Origin: Colwellia sp. 20A7 | GTDB lineage: Bacteria; Pseudomonadota; Gammaproteobacteria; Enterobacterales; Alteromonadaceae | NCBI RefSeq assembly: GCF_009832865.1 | Contig: NZ_CP047130.1 | Span: 1,550,001-1,614,000 of the forward strand | Length of the DNA: 64,000 nt | Reading direction: 5' to 3' | Part shown: positions 46,298 to 56,170 of the stretch, piece after piece | How the letters are laid out: each line of letters opens with the position of its first letter | Position numbering within the stretch: position 1 is the first letter of the stretch | The notes under the pieces: generated by a model | Told to the model about the DNA's origin: nothing | The model's database searches: none | What the model saw: the letters and a program-made list of their open reading frames with translations, nothing else | Program-made: the position numbers and the translations under genes

Positions 46298-46454
46298 GAT
46301 CTATTGGTTTATCACAATCTCGGCTTAAATAAATCGCTTTACCGCCTGCTTCTGCAAGTAGTGATTCAATTTCATTTAGTTCGGTTTTAGTTAGGGGCTC
46401 AGCAGAAAATGCAGCATTGCTCAATAATATCAAAGGTAAAATTAATCGTTTCAT
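46298..46454 (-). pseudogene. 5' half of a small secreted-protein gene split by IS66
   Basis: ATG at 46454 opens MKRLILPLILLSNAAFSAEP, a typical signal peptide with cleavage after AFSA, followed by KTELNEIESLLAEAGGKAIY and DCDKPIDP at the insertion point. With 43524-43717 it makes a 116-residue periplasmic or secreted protein of unknown family. The IS66 insertion inactivates it. Confidence 0.88.
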
Positions 46455-46568
46455 TTATTATTCATCCAATTTAAAAGTTATATATAGGTATTATATTAAG
46501 TGAGGTGATTTTTTTTGTTAAAAAGAACCTCGTGCAATTTACAAATAACACGAGGTGTAACCTTCGTT

Positions 46569-47351
46569 TTATTCACCAATAAAAACAGGTTTTTCCTTCT
46601 TGAAAAAAGCGTTGACCGCGCTCGCAGAGTCTTTACTAGTTGAACAAGTTATCTGAATTTTTGCTTCAAGATCAAGTGTTTCCTCAACCGTTGATGTATG
46701 AACACCGCGCATAATTTCTTTACCAAATCTTTGTGCTAGCGGAGCACCTTCGGCAAGGGCCTCTGCCCATGCTTTAGTAGCCTGGTCAAGTTGTGAAGTC
46801 TCAACAACCTTGTTAACGAAGCCATACTGTAAACATTCATCAGCTTTAATACGGGCAGTCTCTAGAAAAGCTTGATAGGCTTTTTTATAGCCCATTGCTG
46901 AGACTAAGTGATGAGCCATGCCGCCATCTGGAACAAAAGAAAGTCCTGCAAAGGCTAAGTAAATAAAGCTATCATCTGACATAATCGCTAGATCACAAGC
47001 CAACGCTAATCCTGCACCAATACCAGCACAAGCGCCATTGATTGAAGCAATATAAGGTTTTTTCGATTGAGCAATACCCATCAATACTGGTTTGTATTCT
47101 TGCAGTATTTGCTCTTCGATAGTATCAAAGCCCGCCAAACCTTCGGTCAAGTCAGTACCTGATGAAAAGCCGCGACCTTCAGCACGTATCACAACGATGC
47201 GTGCATCTTTATCGGCTTCAATCGTATCAATAACCTGCTTCAATTCAAGGCGCATCTGTTTGCTCATGGCGTTCATTGTTTTTGGGCTATTAAGGCTAAT
47301 AGTGGCTACGTGGTTTTCAAGTGTGTAGTTAATTTTTTCAAAGTTACTCAT
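46569..47351 (-). CDS. Enoyl-CoA hydratase/isomerase (PaaG-like)
   Basis: A 260-residue crotonase. GRGFSSGTDL (about 61-70) and NGACAGIGAGLALACD (about 105-120) form the oxyanion hole. The acidic position is LSFVPDGGMAHHL near 137, an Asp as in PaaG-type isomerases rather than the two Glu of classical hydratases. It is probably a 2,3/3,4-enoyl-CoA isomerase or hydratase of the block 46569-54125. It is 26 bp after the racemase gene. Confidence 0.9.
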   Translation of the reverse strand: MSNFEKINYTLENHVATISLNSPKTMNAMSKQMRLELKQVIDTIEADKDARIVVIRAEGRGFSSGTDLTEGLAGFDTIEEQILQEYKPVLMGIAQSKKPYIASINGACAGIGAGLALACDLAIMSDDSFIYLAFAGLSFVPDGGMAHHLVSAMGYKKAYQAFLETARIKADECLQYGFVNKVVETSQLDQATKAWAEALAEGAPLAQRFGKEIMRGVHTSTVEETLDLEAKIQITCSTSKDSASAVNAFFKKEKPVFIGE

Positions 47352-47377
47352 TATTTATTCTCACTTATAATTTTTGG

Positions 47378-48529
47378 TTAGGTTAATGCGCCCGCATTAG
47401 CCAATACTGTGATTTCATCTGCTGAAAAACCCCAGTCAGTTAATACTGATTGTGTGTCTACACCTTCTGCATGTGGGGCTTGTGGTGTAGAACATTCACT
47501 GCGACTAAACCTTGGCGCTGGGGCAGGCTGGTTTATTCCATTAACTTGGATGTAAGTACCACGTGCTTTGTTGTGCGGGTGATTAATGGCTTCGTTATAA
47601 TCAAGAATACCAGCGACACAAGCATCAGTGCCTTCAAAAAGACTCGCCCACTCATCTCTCGTTTTAGATTTAAAGGTTTCAGTAAAAACTTTTTTCATTT
47701 CACCCCAAGCTTTAGGGTTATTTTGATCGGCGATAAAGCTTTCAGGCATGCCAGATTTTTGAATCATCTCAGCAAAAAATTGTGGTTCGATGGGACCTAC
47801 TGAAATATGTTTACCATCGGATGTTTCATAGGCGCCATAAAATGGCACGCCACCGTCAAGCATATTGCTGGCACGAGACGGATTCCAAGCCTTCATTTCA
47901 CTTAAGGTATGGAACATACTCATAAGATGTGCAGAACCGTCGGTTATGGCGGTGTCAATAACTTGACCTTTACCCGATGTTTTAGCTTCGAGAAGCGCAG
48001 AAAGAATACCGACCACTAAAAACATACTACCACCGGCATAATCACCAACCACATTAAGAGGCGGAGTGGGTTGGTCTTTGGTGCCTATCGCTGCGGCAGC
48101 ACCAGTTAGCGAAATATAGTTGTAGTCGTGACCCGCCGAATGAGCTAAAGGACCCGTTTGACCCCAACCGGTCATTCGACCATAAACAAGCTTAGGATTA
48201 CGTGCTAAACAAACATCTGGCCCAAAGCCTACACGTTCAGCAGCACCCGGACGATTACCTTCAAATATAGCATCAGCGCTTTCTACAAGTTTTAATAACG
48301 CTTCTAAACCCTCTGGTTTTCTAAGATCTAGCGCAATACTTTTCTTACCACGTGAATTAATATCTAGCGCTGATGGTACTGCAATAGAGTTGGGTTTTGA
48401 TGCGCGTTCAACAACGATTATTTCTGCGCCAAGATCGGCTAGTATCTGACCTGCATAGGGTCCAGGGCCAATGCCCTTCATCTCAATAATTTTTATACCT
48501 GCTAAAGGTCCCATAGTTTTATCACTCAA
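47378..48529 (-). CDS. Alpha-methylacyl-CoA racemase (class III CoA-transferase family)
   Basis: A 383-residue family III CoA-transferase. The racemase catalytic residues can all be placed: His in SAGHDYNYISLTG near 128, Asp in VVGDYAGGSMF near 160, and Glu in VGPIEPQFF near 243. LDGGVPFYGAYETSDG is also shared with AMACR. It would invert the 2-methyl stereocentre of branched acyl-CoAs so that the dehydrogenase can use them, which is expected for isoprenoid or sterol side chains. The start is ATG 48529. Confidence 0.88.
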   Translation of the reverse strand: MSDKTMGPLAGIKIIEMKGIGPGPYAGQILADLGAEIIVVERASKPNSIAVPSALDINSRGKKSIALDLRKPEGLEALLKLVESADAIFEGNRPGAAERVGFGPDVCLARNPKLVYGRMTGWGQTGPLAHSAGHDYNYISLTGAAAAIGTKDQPTPPLNVVGDYAGGSMFLVVGILSALLEAKTSGKGQVIDTAITDGSAHLMSMFHTLSEMKAWNPSRASNMLDGGVPFYGAYETSDGKHISVGPIEPQFFAEMIQKSGMPESFIADQNNPKAWGEMKKVFTETFKSKTRDEWASLFEGTDACVAGILDYNEAINHPHNKARGTYIQVNGINQPAPAPRFSRSECSTPQAPHAEGVDTQSVLTDWGFSADEITVLANAGALT

Positions 48530-48552
48530 CTTAATAAAAAATATAATTAAAA

Positions 48553-48576
48553 AGCTCCTTAAAGAGATGAGGAGCT
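48553..48576 (-). terminator. Rho-independent terminator after the HSD10-like gene
   Basis: On the - strand AGCTCCT and AGGAGCT form a 7-bp stem with a 10-base loop, followed by TTTTTAATT (48544-48552). It lies between the HSD10-like SDR gene and the racemase gene, so it may attenuate rather than end the operon. Confidence 0.7.
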
Positions 48577-48646
48577 CAGGTTATCTAACAACAATTGGAA
48601 ATGAATTCGAGATTTAGCGTTTCATCCTTTCAATTGCGATAGTTTA

Positions 48647-49417
48647 TTATTTAGCTTGCATACGGATGCCAGCATCTATACGAATACACTCAGCATTGGT
48701 ATAGTCATTTTCAACAATAAACTGAGACAGGTGTGCTACTTCTTCTGGGCGTGCTAAACGTTTAGGAAAAAGAGGACTCTTTGACAAGCTTTCAAATGCA
48801 GCTTCTGGTAAGCCATTAAACAGAGGTGTAAACACCAAGCCAGGTACGATTGTGTTAACACGAATGCCAAACTGAGATAAATCACGAGCGATTGGTAAGG
48901 TCATGCTTACAATAGCACCTTTAGAAGCGCTGTAAGCTGCTTGACCTATTTGGCCATCATAAGCAGCAACAGATGCTGTATTAATGATAACACCACGGCT
49001 ACCACATTCTGTTACAGGCTCTTGTGTTGACATTTGAAGGGCAACCAAGCGCAATACGTTAAACGTGCCGATTAAGTTTACATCAATAACTTTTTTGAAA
49101 GCATCAAGAGGGAAGGCGCCTTCTCTACCTACCGTTTTTTTAGCGTCTCCAATACCTGCATAATTATTACAAATATGAACCGATCCAAACGCAGCTATTG
49201 TTGCCGCAATTGCTGCTTCAACTGATGCTTCATCCGTAACGTTTACGCTTTGATAAATAACAGCGTCGCCTAATTCTTTAGCTAACGCAGTACCACGTTC
49301 ATCGTTCATATCAAAAATGGCAACTTTCGCACCTTTCTCAACATATAAGCGGACAGTCGCTTCGCCTAAACCCGATGCTCCACCTGTAATAATCGCAACT
49401 TTACCTTGAATTTCCAT
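48647..49417 (-). CDS. HSD17B10-like 3-hydroxyacyl-CoA dehydrogenase (SDR)
   Basis: A 256-residue classical SDR of the type II 3-hydroxyacyl-CoA dehydrogenase (HSD10) group. The NAD motif IITGGASGLGEATV is at residues 8-21, the structural motif reads NNYAGIG near 84, the active site is YSASKGA near 161-167, and the family insert PLDAFKKVIDVNLIGTF is near 103. It oxidises 3-hydroxyacyl-CoAs, including 2-methyl-3-hydroxy ones. It lies between the racemase gene and a dehydrogenase gene on the - strand. Confidence 0.9.
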   Translation of the reverse strand: MEIQGKVAIITGGASGLGEATVRLYVEKGAKVAIFDMNDERGTALAKELGDAVIYQSVNVTDEASVEAAIAATIAAFGSVHICNNYAGIGDAKKTVGREGAFPLDAFKKVIDVNLIGTFNVLRLVALQMSTQEPVTECGSRGVIINTASVAAYDGQIGQAAYSASKGAIVSMTLPIARDLSQFGIRVNTIVPGLVFTPLFNGLPEAAFESLSKSPLFPKRLARPEEVAHLSQFIVENDYTNAECIRIDAGIRMQAK

Positions 49418-49506
49418 GATTTACCCTAAATTATTGGATGTTATTTGGCTGCTAGAACCAAAAAATAAAGCGGCTACTAGCGCCGCATAAACTAAACTGA
49501 ATCAAA

Positions 49507-50667
49507 CTAGTCTAAAAGGCTGGTATAATTTTCATTAAAAACATCACGACCAATGATGAACTTCATTATCTCAGAACTGCCCGCTAAAATACGGTTAACT
49601 CTTGAGTCAGTGAACATGCGACAAATTGGATATTCCTGCATGTAACCAGCGCCGCCGTGTAATTGAACGCCTAAATCAAGCATGCGCCATTCAAGTTCAC
49701 TTCCCTGTAATTTTCCTTTAGCGGCCATATTTACTGTTAAACGACCTTCATTATGTTCACTCACACAGTGATCAACATAGACTTGCATGATATCAATTTC
49801 AGCATCCATCTCAGCCATTTTGAACTGTGTATTTTGCATGTTTGCTAGCGGCTTACCAAAGACTTTACGATCCATTACATAATCACGGGTTAAATTAAAG
49901 GCATGGCGAGCATTGGCAGTAGCACCGACCATTGCGATTAAGCGCTCTTCAGCAAGACCTTGCATTAAATAGAAAAAGCCTTTACCTGGTTCACCCAATA
50001 TATTTTCTTTAGGGATCTTTACATTGGTGAAGAATAGCTCAGCTGTATCTTGTGCTTTTAGCCCCATTTTATCGAGGTTACGACCACGTTCAAAACCTTC
50101 CATGCCACGTTCAACGACACAAAGTGTCATAGCATGTGGGTTATTTTCAGGATCAGATTTAGCTGCTACAATTACCAAATCAGCCAATATGCCGTTGGAA
50201 ATATAGACTTTCGAGCCATTAAGTAAGAAGTGGTCATCTTTTTCTACTATAGTAGAGCGCATGCCAGACAAATCACTGCCTGCATCCGGTTCAGTCATAG
50301 CAATACCAAGGATTTTTTTACCGGTAATACAGTCAGGCAAAAAACGTTGTTTTTGCTCATCATTTCCAAAGTGATCTATGTATGGTCCAACCAAACGGCT
50401 GTGCAATGTTGCAAACCACTCGCCAGTACCAGCACGGACGTTTTCTTCAATAATCACTTGTTCAAAACGGAAATCATTATCGCCTAAACCACCATATTGC
50501 TCATCTGGCCAAATCATTAAAAAGCCTTGCTCACCGGCTTTTTCAAAGGCTTCACGGTCTACGATTCCCTGCTCACGGTAACGTTCCATGTGAGGTTTTA
50601 TTTCAGCCTCTAGAAACTTGCGATAAGCATCACGAAACATGGTTTGTTCTTCAGTAAAATTACGCAT
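49507..50667 (-). CDS. Acyl-CoA dehydrogenase (long-chain/isovaleryl type)
   Basis: A 386-residue acyl-CoA dehydrogenase. AMTEPDAGSDLSGM lies near 127, GLAEERLIAMVGATANA near 243 carries a Glu where isovaleryl- and long-chain enzymes have their base, and the C-terminal loop reads RILAGSSEIMKFIIGRDVF with Ala at the MCAD Glu position. It therefore fits the LCAD/IVD branch, active on branched or long substrates. It follows a strong terminator after the FadB-like gene and precedes the SDR. Confidence 0.9.
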   Translation of the reverse strand: MRNFTEEQTMFRDAYRKFLEAEIKPHMERYREQGIVDREAFEKAGEQGFLMIWPDEQYGGLGDNDFRFEQVIIEENVRAGTGEWFATLHSRLVGPYIDHFGNDEQKQRFLPDCITGKKILGIAMTEPDAGSDLSGMRSTIVEKDDHFLLNGSKVYISNGILADLVIVAAKSDPENNPHAMTLCVVERGMEGFERGRNLDKMGLKAQDTAELFFTNVKIPKENILGEPGKGFFYLMQGLAEERLIAMVGATANARHAFNLTRDYVMDRKVFGKPLANMQNTQFKMAEMDAEIDIMQVYVDHCVSEHNEGRLTVNMAAKGKLQGSELEWRMLDLGVQLHGGAGYMQEYPICRMFTDSRVNRILAGSSEIMKFIIGRDVFNENYTSLLD

Positions 50668-50686
50668 ATTAAATCTCCTTTAAAAA

Positions 50687-50716
50687 AAAGGGCTGAATCC
50701 AATGATTCAGCCCTTT
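50687..50716 (-). terminator. Rho-independent terminator after the FadB-like gene
   Basis: A perfect 13-bp stem (AAAGGGCTGAATC with its complement, 50687-50699 and 50704-50716) and a 4-base loop, followed on the - strand by an eight-T run (50682-50689). It is nine bases from the FadB-like stop codon at 50726 and 20 bases before the dehydrogenase start at 50667. Confidence 0.92.
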
Positions 50717-50725
50717 ATTAAATAG

Positions 50726-52873
50726 TTATTGGAATGTTTCGCCAGAGGCAATTTTCTCGCCAACGATAGCTGGACAATTAAAACGTTCACCGTATTTTGC
50801 GGCCAATTCACCACAACGGGTTTGGAATTTTTCTAAGCCGTAAGTGTTTACGAACTGTAAATAACCGCCAGTCCATACTGGTGCGCCAATACCCATAATA
50901 GAGCCGATATTACCATCAGCTACGGTGCGCAAAACGTTAGTTTCAAGACACTTAAGTGTTTCAATAACGCTACGGAACAACAAACGGTCTTTAATATCTT
51001 GATCTGAAATATCATAGTTTTCGTTATAGTATTTTTCAACTAAACCAGGCCAGATTGTTTTGGTTTTATCAGCATTATAGTCATAGTAACCGCCACCGTG
51101 ATGACGACCACCGCGGCCGTTTTCGATAACCATAAACTCTATCATTTCAGTTAGGGCAGCTTGCTCACCAAATGCGTTACTCACGCCCATATCAGCCCAT
51201 GTTTTTGCAGCTTTTCGGCTAAGCTCTAAGCTAGTTTCATCGTGTACTGTTAATGGTCCAACAGGCATACCAATCGCTTTACCTAAGTTATCAACACGTA
51301 CTGGGTTGGCACCTTCAACAACAGCGCGAACGCCTTCATCAAAGTAAGTACCAAAAGTACGCGAAGTAAAGAAGCCTAAAGAATCGTTAACAACAATCGG
51401 TGTTTTCTTGATTTGACGTGCGTAATCATACGCTTTAGCTAATGCTTCATCACTGGTTTCTTCACCACAGATGATTTCAACTAAAGGCATTTTATCAACA
51501 GGCGAGAAGAAGTGAACACCAATGAAGTCTTTAGGTGTACTTGATGCTTCTGCTAACTGAGTAATTGGTAACGTAGAAGTATTAGAACCCCATACTGTGC
51601 CTTCAGATAAATAAGGTTCAGTCGCTTTTGTTATTTTGTTTTTCAGTTCAATATTTTCGAACACAGCTTCAATAATAAGATCACAACCTTTTAGATCTTC
51701 ATTTTCAGCTGTAGGTTTAATTAACCCTAATATCTGTGCTTTTTTCTCTTCAGTCATGCGGCCACGGCCGATAGCTTTGTCTAGCAATTTAACTGAGTAA
51801 GCTTTACCTTTCTCTGCTGCTTCAACGCTAATGTCTTTAAGAATAACTTCAATGCCTGCCATAGCAGACACATAAGCAATGCCTTGTCCCATCATGCCAG
51901 CGCCAAGTATACCTACTTTCTTAGTTAGTTGCTTTTCAACATCTTTTGGACGTGAAGCACCACCATTAAGCTTGTTCATTTGGAAGAAGAAAGTAGTGAT
52001 CAAGTTTTTAGCTTCAGGTGTTGTTACCAAATAGGTAAGCCCACGGCCTTCAACTCTCATCGCTGCATCAAAATGTAAACGAGCGGCTTCGGTTGCAGCG
52101 TTTAAAATTTGCTCTGGTGCAGGAAGTAAACCACGAGTGGTTTTTGCCAGCATTGCTGGAGCACCCATCATTATTTGAGCTAGCTTTGGCGAGCCAGCGT
52201 TGCCACCAGGGATTTTGAAGCCTTTTTTGTCCCAAGGTTGCGTAGTCGCATCTTCATTGCCTTTTTGCTCAAGAATATACGCTTTAGCACGTGGGACTAA
52301 TTCATCAAGGGTGTTAACAACTTCGTTAATCATTCCTGCTTTTAATGCTTTCTCTGGTGTTACTTTTTTACCTTCCATTAGATAAGGAAGAGCAGTTTCT
52401 AGCCCTAACATACTTACCATACGAACAACACCGCCGCCGCCGGGCAATAAACCTAAACCGACTTCAGGTAAACCAATTTGAACTGATTTGTGGTTGTAAG
52501 CGATACGATAGTTAGTTGCTAAACATATTTCAAAACCACCGCCTAGCGCAGCGCCATTGATTGCTGACACTACAGGTACAGGTAATTGTTCTAAACGACG
52601 TAAACGATTTTTAAGCGCCATATTACCGTCGAAGAATGCTTCTTCATCGCCTTTTTGTACTGTTAAAAGGGCTTTTAAATCACCACCGGCGAAAAAGGTT
52701 TTCTTAGCAGAAGCTAAAACAACACCCGTTAGTCCTTCTTCCGCTTCAAGACGGTCAATAGTCTCAGTCATTGCTAAATTATATTCATCGTTCATGGCAT
52801 TGACTGGACCAGTCATATCCATAGTAACGGTTACAATGCCATCGGCATCTTTATTATAGTTAAATACACTCAT
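50726..52873 (-). CDS. FadB-like enoyl-CoA hydratase / 3-hydroxyacyl-CoA dehydrogenase
   Basis: About 715 residues from ATG 52873, which has AGGAT eight bases before it; a frame open to 52963 has no ribosome site. The N-terminal crotonase domain (about 1-190) shows KTFFAGGDLKAL and GAALGGGFEICLATNYRI. The C-terminal dehydrogenase domain starts near 315 with VGILGAGMMGQGIAYVSA and has the catalytic His in GVHFFSPVDKMPLVEI near 440. It forms hydratase plus NAD-dependent dehydrogenase activity, the two middle steps of beta-oxidation. The thiolase gene is 43 bp upstream in the transcript, so the pair works together. Confidence 0.94.
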   Translation of the reverse strand: MSVFNYNKDADGIVTVTMDMTGPVNAMNDEYNLAMTETIDRLEAEEGLTGVVLASAKKTFFAGGDLKALLTVQKGDEEAFFDGNMALKNRLRRLEQLPVPVVSAINGAALGGGFEICLATNYRIAYNHKSVQIGLPEVGLGLLPGGGGVVRMVSMLGLETALPYLMEGKKVTPEKALKAGMINEVVNTLDELVPRAKAYILEQKGNEDATTQPWDKKGFKIPGGNAGSPKLAQIMMGAPAMLAKTTRGLLPAPEQILNAATEAARLHFDAAMRVEGRGLTYLVTTPEAKNLITTFFFQMNKLNGGASRPKDVEKQLTKKVGILGAGMMGQGIAYVSAMAGIEVILKDISVEAAEKGKAYSVKLLDKAIGRGRMTEEKKAQILGLIKPTAENEDLKGCDLIIEAVFENIELKNKITKATEPYLSEGTVWGSNTSTLPITQLAEASSTPKDFIGVHFFSPVDKMPLVEIICGEETSDEALAKAYDYARQIKKTPIVVNDSLGFFTSRTFGTYFDEGVRAVVEGANPVRVDNLGKAIGMPVGPLTVHDETSLELSRKAAKTWADMGVSNAFGEQAALTEMIEFMVIENGRGGRHHGGGYYDYNADKTKTIWPGLVEKYYNENYDISDQDIKDRLLFRSVIETLKCLETNVLRTVADGNIGSIMGIGAPVWTGGYLQFVNTYGLEKFQTRCGELAAKYGERFNCPAIVGEKIASGETFQ

Positions 52874-52916
52874 GATTTTTATCCTAAATTTTGTCAGTTT
52901 GATTAACGATTGGGGG

Positions 52917-54125
52917 TTATACAACTTCGATAATAGTGGAAATACCCATGCCGCCACCAACACAGAGCGAAAGCATTGCTCGTCTAAGACCGCGACGTTC
53001 TAGTTCGTCTAGCATAATACCTACTAACATACCGCCAGTAGCACCAAGGGGGTGACCCATAGCAATTGAACCACCGTTAACATTAGTGATTTCGTGGCTG
53101 ATATCTAAATCTTTCATGTAGCGCATTGCAACAGAAGCAAAAGCTTCGTTGATTTCCCACAAATCAATATCAGATACTTTAAGACCCGCTTTAGCTAGTG
53201 CTTTTTTAGCTGAAGGGCCAGGGCCTGCTAACATAATTGTTGGACAAGTTGACAATACAGCGGTAGCTACAACGCGACCACGAGGTGTAAGTCCTAAATC
53301 TTTACCGGCTTTTTCGCTGCCGATTAATACAGCAGATGAGCCATCAACAATACCTGAAGAGTTACCTGGTGTATGAACATGAGTAATCTTTTCTAGTGTG
53401 TTGTACTTTTTAAGCATGATGTCATTGAAACCAAAAGGCCCCATTTTTTGGAAAGAAGGTTTTAAGTTGCCTAGGCCTTCCATAGTGCTGTGAGGTTTGA
53501 TGAAATCATCTTTTGCTAAAATGATTATGCCATTTCTATCTTTTACTGGGACAACTGATTTGTCAAAGTAGCCATTGTCGCGAGCAAAAGCTGCACGACG
53601 TTGTGACTCGAGGGCAAACGCATCAACCTCTTCGCGGCTATAACCATCAAGGCTAGCGATAGTATCTGCGCCAATACCTTGTGGAACAAAGCCTTGGTCT
53701 AGTTGAAATTCAGGGTCGCCTACCATTGCACCGCCAGATGAACCCATAGGTACACGAGACATAGACTCAATACCACCGGCAACAACTAAATCTTCCCAGC
53801 CTGAAGCAATTTTTTGGGCTGCAATGTTAACGGCTTCTAGTCCTGATGCACAGTAGCGATCTAGTTGAACTGCTGGTACTGATTCATCCCAACCAGCATT
53901 TTGTACAATCATTTTGGCAACATCTGAGCCTTGCTCACCTACTGGGCTTACACAACCCATAACGACGTCATCAACATAAGAGGTATCTAAATCATGGCGA
54001 GCTTGTAGCGCTTTTAGCAGGCCTGCACCTAGATCTATTGGTTTAACTTCGTATAGACTTCCGTCTATTTTTCCTTTGCTTCGGGGAGTACGTATTGCGT
54101 CGTAAATATAAGCGTGATGAGTCAT
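52917..54125 (-). CDS. Acetyl-CoA acyltransferase (FadA/FadI-like thiolase)
   Basis: A 402-residue thiolase. The nucleophile Cys is in [15 protein letters not shown] near 90, His in NEAFASVA near 330 and in [16 protein letters not shown] near 358, and the second Cys in [12 protein letters not shown] near 390. It removes acetyl-CoA or propionyl-CoA in the last step of beta-oxidation. It opens the - strand operon and diverges from an AraC gene across 173 bp, which may contain both promoters. Confidence 0.94.
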   Translation of the reverse strand: MTHHAYIYDAIRTPRSKGKIDGSLYEVKPIDLGAGLLKALQARHDLDTSYVDDVVMGCVSPVGEQGSDVAKMIVQNAGWDESVPAVQLDRYCASGLEAVNIAAQKIASGWEDLVVAGGIESMSRVPMGSSGGAMVGDPEFQLDQGFVPQGIGADTIASLDGYSREEVDAFALESQRRAAFARDNGYFDKSVVPVKDRNGIIILAKDDFIKPHSTMEGLGNLKPSFQKMGPFGFNDIMLKKYNTLEKITHVHTPGNSSGIVDGSSAVLIGSEKAGKDLGLTPRGRVVATAVLSTCPTIMLAGPGPSAKKALAKAGLKVSDIDLWEINEAFASVAMRYMKDLDISHEITNVNGGSIAMGHPLGATGGMLVGIMLDELERRGLRRAMLSLCVGGGMGISTIIEVV

Positions 54126-54298
54126 TGTATGCCTCTTTAGTGGTTAATGAATGGGAGTTTAAAACCCAAGTTTAATTTTTGTTGGATTCAGTGTGCCCCT
54201 TTGACACCTTGTTAACCATGGCATTGACTTTCAAATAAATAGGCATTATCTTACTTTTTATTAGTTTTTAATATTTTGTCTGAACTCAAGGAATACCT

Positions 54299-55309
54299 AT
54301 GAAAGAGATCACAATCTCACCTGTGTTTATAAAAGGCTTGCTAGAAGGCTCTATTATTAAAGGGTATAGCCAAGATGAAATACTTCAGGCACAGGGCCTT
54401 TCAAGTAGAATTTTAACTAACCCGAAGTTGAGAGTATCGGCAAAAACTTTCTCAGAACTCAGTTATGCAGTTACACAGCTTTTACGAGATGAGGCCTATG
54501 GATTGCTAGCCAAACCCATGCCTTTGGGAACGTTTAATTTATTAGCTCGGGCCTGTCTTAGTGGTGACACTATCAAAGATTGTTTAAATGTTTGGCGGGA
54601 TAGTAATAACCTGCTTAACAATAGCCTGGTTGCTTATACTTATTTTTCAGATAATGGTGGGTGTTTAGTCATCAAAGATACTAAGCATGTAGGTGTGCAA
54701 AGCAACTTTATTATTGAGTCGATACTCACTAGTGCACATCGTTTGCATTGCTGGTTAGCGAACGAGTACCTTCCTATTGAAAAGATTGATCTAACTTGTT
54801 CGGAGCCTGAATTTAGTGAAGAATACCGTTTTGTTTTCTATGGTGCACTTGTTCGCTTTAATCAAAAGCAAAACGCTATCTACTTTAGTCGACAAACTCT
54901 AGAACTTTGCTGTCACAGAGATAAGACAGATTTAAACAAATTACTTAAGCGACCTTATCTTTCTTTGTTGCGTCAGCCGAAACAAAGTAAATCCACCTAC
55001 ATCCGAATTAGAATATGGATGGAAAATTTGTTTCGTGAAGGTAATAGTAATCCGCTACTCGATCAGGCCGCTGAGCATATGAATTTAACTGAGCAAACAT
55101 TGCGTCGGTATTTGCATAAAGAGGGCTATAGCTTTCAACAATTGAAGGATGATACTCGCCGGGATATGGCTATGTTTTTTATTGATCGAAAAGAACAAAG
55201 TATTGAAGATATTGCTTTTCGTTTAGGATTTTCTGAAGCCAGTACTTTTATTAGGGCCTTTAAAAAATGGACAGGATTAACCCCTTTGGCTTATAGAAAA
55301 CTAACCTAA
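54299..55309 (+). CDS. AraC-family regulator (ArgR/OruR-like), second copy
   Basis: A 336-residue AraC protein. The N-terminal half has the arabinose-binding-like domain with LARACLSGDTIKDCLNVW near 85; the DNA-binding domain holds MNLTEQTLRRYLHKEGYSFQQLKDDTRRDMA near 262 and IEDIAFRLGFSEASTFIRAFKKWTGLTPLAYRK near 300-332. It is divergent from the thiolase gene and close to the convergent crotonase gene at 55352. It is a good candidate activator of the 46569-54125 block; no ligand is known. Confidence 0.88.
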   Translation: MKEITISPVFIKGLLEGSIIKGYSQDEILQAQGLSSRILTNPKLRVSAKTFSELSYAVTQLLRDEAYGLLAKPMPLGTFNLLARACLSGDTIKDCLNVWRDSNNLLNNSLVAYTYFSDNGGCLVIKDTKHVGVQSNFIIESILTSAHRLHCWLANEYLPIEKIDLTCSEPEFSEEYRFVFYGALVRFNQKQNAIYFSRQTLELCCHRDKTDLNKLLKRPYLSLLRQPKQSKSTYIRIRIWMENLFREGNSNPLLDQAAEHMNLTEQTLRRYLHKEGYSFQQLKDDTRRDMAMFFIDRKEQSIEDIAFRLGFSEASTFIRAFKKWTGLTPLAYRKLT

Positions 55310-55351
55310 TACCAACTTATTACTTCAATTACTAAATTATACCCATTAGTA

Positions 55352-56170
55352 TTATTGATCTTTGAAGTTCGGTGGACGTTTATTAATAAACGCATCAATG
55401 CCTTCTTTGTGGTCTTCGCTCATAGAACAGAGTATTTGCTGCCTGTCCTCAAGGGCTATAGCAGAGTCCATGCTGTTGGCATCAATGTTAGCATTGAGTC
55501 CTGATTTGGTAAGTCTTAACCCCATAGGGGATGTATTCAGCATTTTTTCAATGAAATTATTCGCTTCAATGTGAAGTGTTTCAATCGCACCAATCCTCGA
55601 AACCAAACCTATCTCTTTCGCTCTATCGGCATGAAGAAAGTCTCCTGTTAGGAGCAGCTCAGAAGCGATAGATGCACCTACAAGCCTGGGCAGCATATAG
55701 CTAACTCCCACGTCACAACCTGAAAGGCCAATTTTAATAAAAGCTGCATTCATTTTTACGTTAGGTGTTACTAGTCTGATGTTGGAGGCAAGCGCAAGCG
55801 CAAAACCACCGCCACAAGCGGCACCCTGAACTATGGATATAATAGGCTGAGGACAATCACGCATGAGTTTTACAATGCGTGATACACGTTGTTGAACTCG
55901 GATTCCTTCAGGGCCTGAAGCTAGTGATACCGCATGCTCTTTTGACAAGTCGTAGCCTGCACAAAATGCTCTTCCTTCTGCCTTTAGCACAATAATACGG
56001 ATCTCTTGATGATATAGCAGGCTCTCGAAGTAATGCTGCAGTTCAAGCATCATTTCTGGGTTCATTGCGTTAAGTGATTCGGGACGGTTTAATGTTAGCC
56101 AATCAACATTTTGTTTTGTTTCTACTTTTATATACTCGTACGGAGGTGGTTTAGGTTGGAATAGATTCAT
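55352..56170 (-). CDS. Crotonase-family enoyl-CoA hydratase/isomerase
   Basis: A 272-residue crotonase. EGRAFCAGYDLSKEHA near 65 and QGAACGGGFALALASNIRL near 113 build the oxyanion hole. The acidic region reads FIKIGLSGCDVGVSYMLPRLVG near 142-163, with Asp at the family position; no Glu pair is evident, so hydratase activity is not certain. It lies alone on the - strand between the AraC gene and the + strand block. It is not closely related to the crotonases at 3458 or 46569. Confidence 0.88.
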   Translation of the reverse strand: MNLFQPKPPPYEYIKVETKQNVDWLTLNRPESLNAMNPEMMLELQHYFESLLYHQEIRIIVLKAEGRAFCAGYDLSKEHAVSLASGPEGIRVQQRVSRIVKLMRDCPQPIISIVQGAACGGGFALALASNIRLVTPNVKMNAAFIKIGLSGCDVGVSYMLPRLVGASIASELLLTGDFLHADRAKEIGLVSRIGAIETLHIEANNFIEKMLNTSPMGLRLTKSGLNANIDANSMDSAIALEDRQQILCSMSEDHKEGIDAFINKRPPNFKDQ

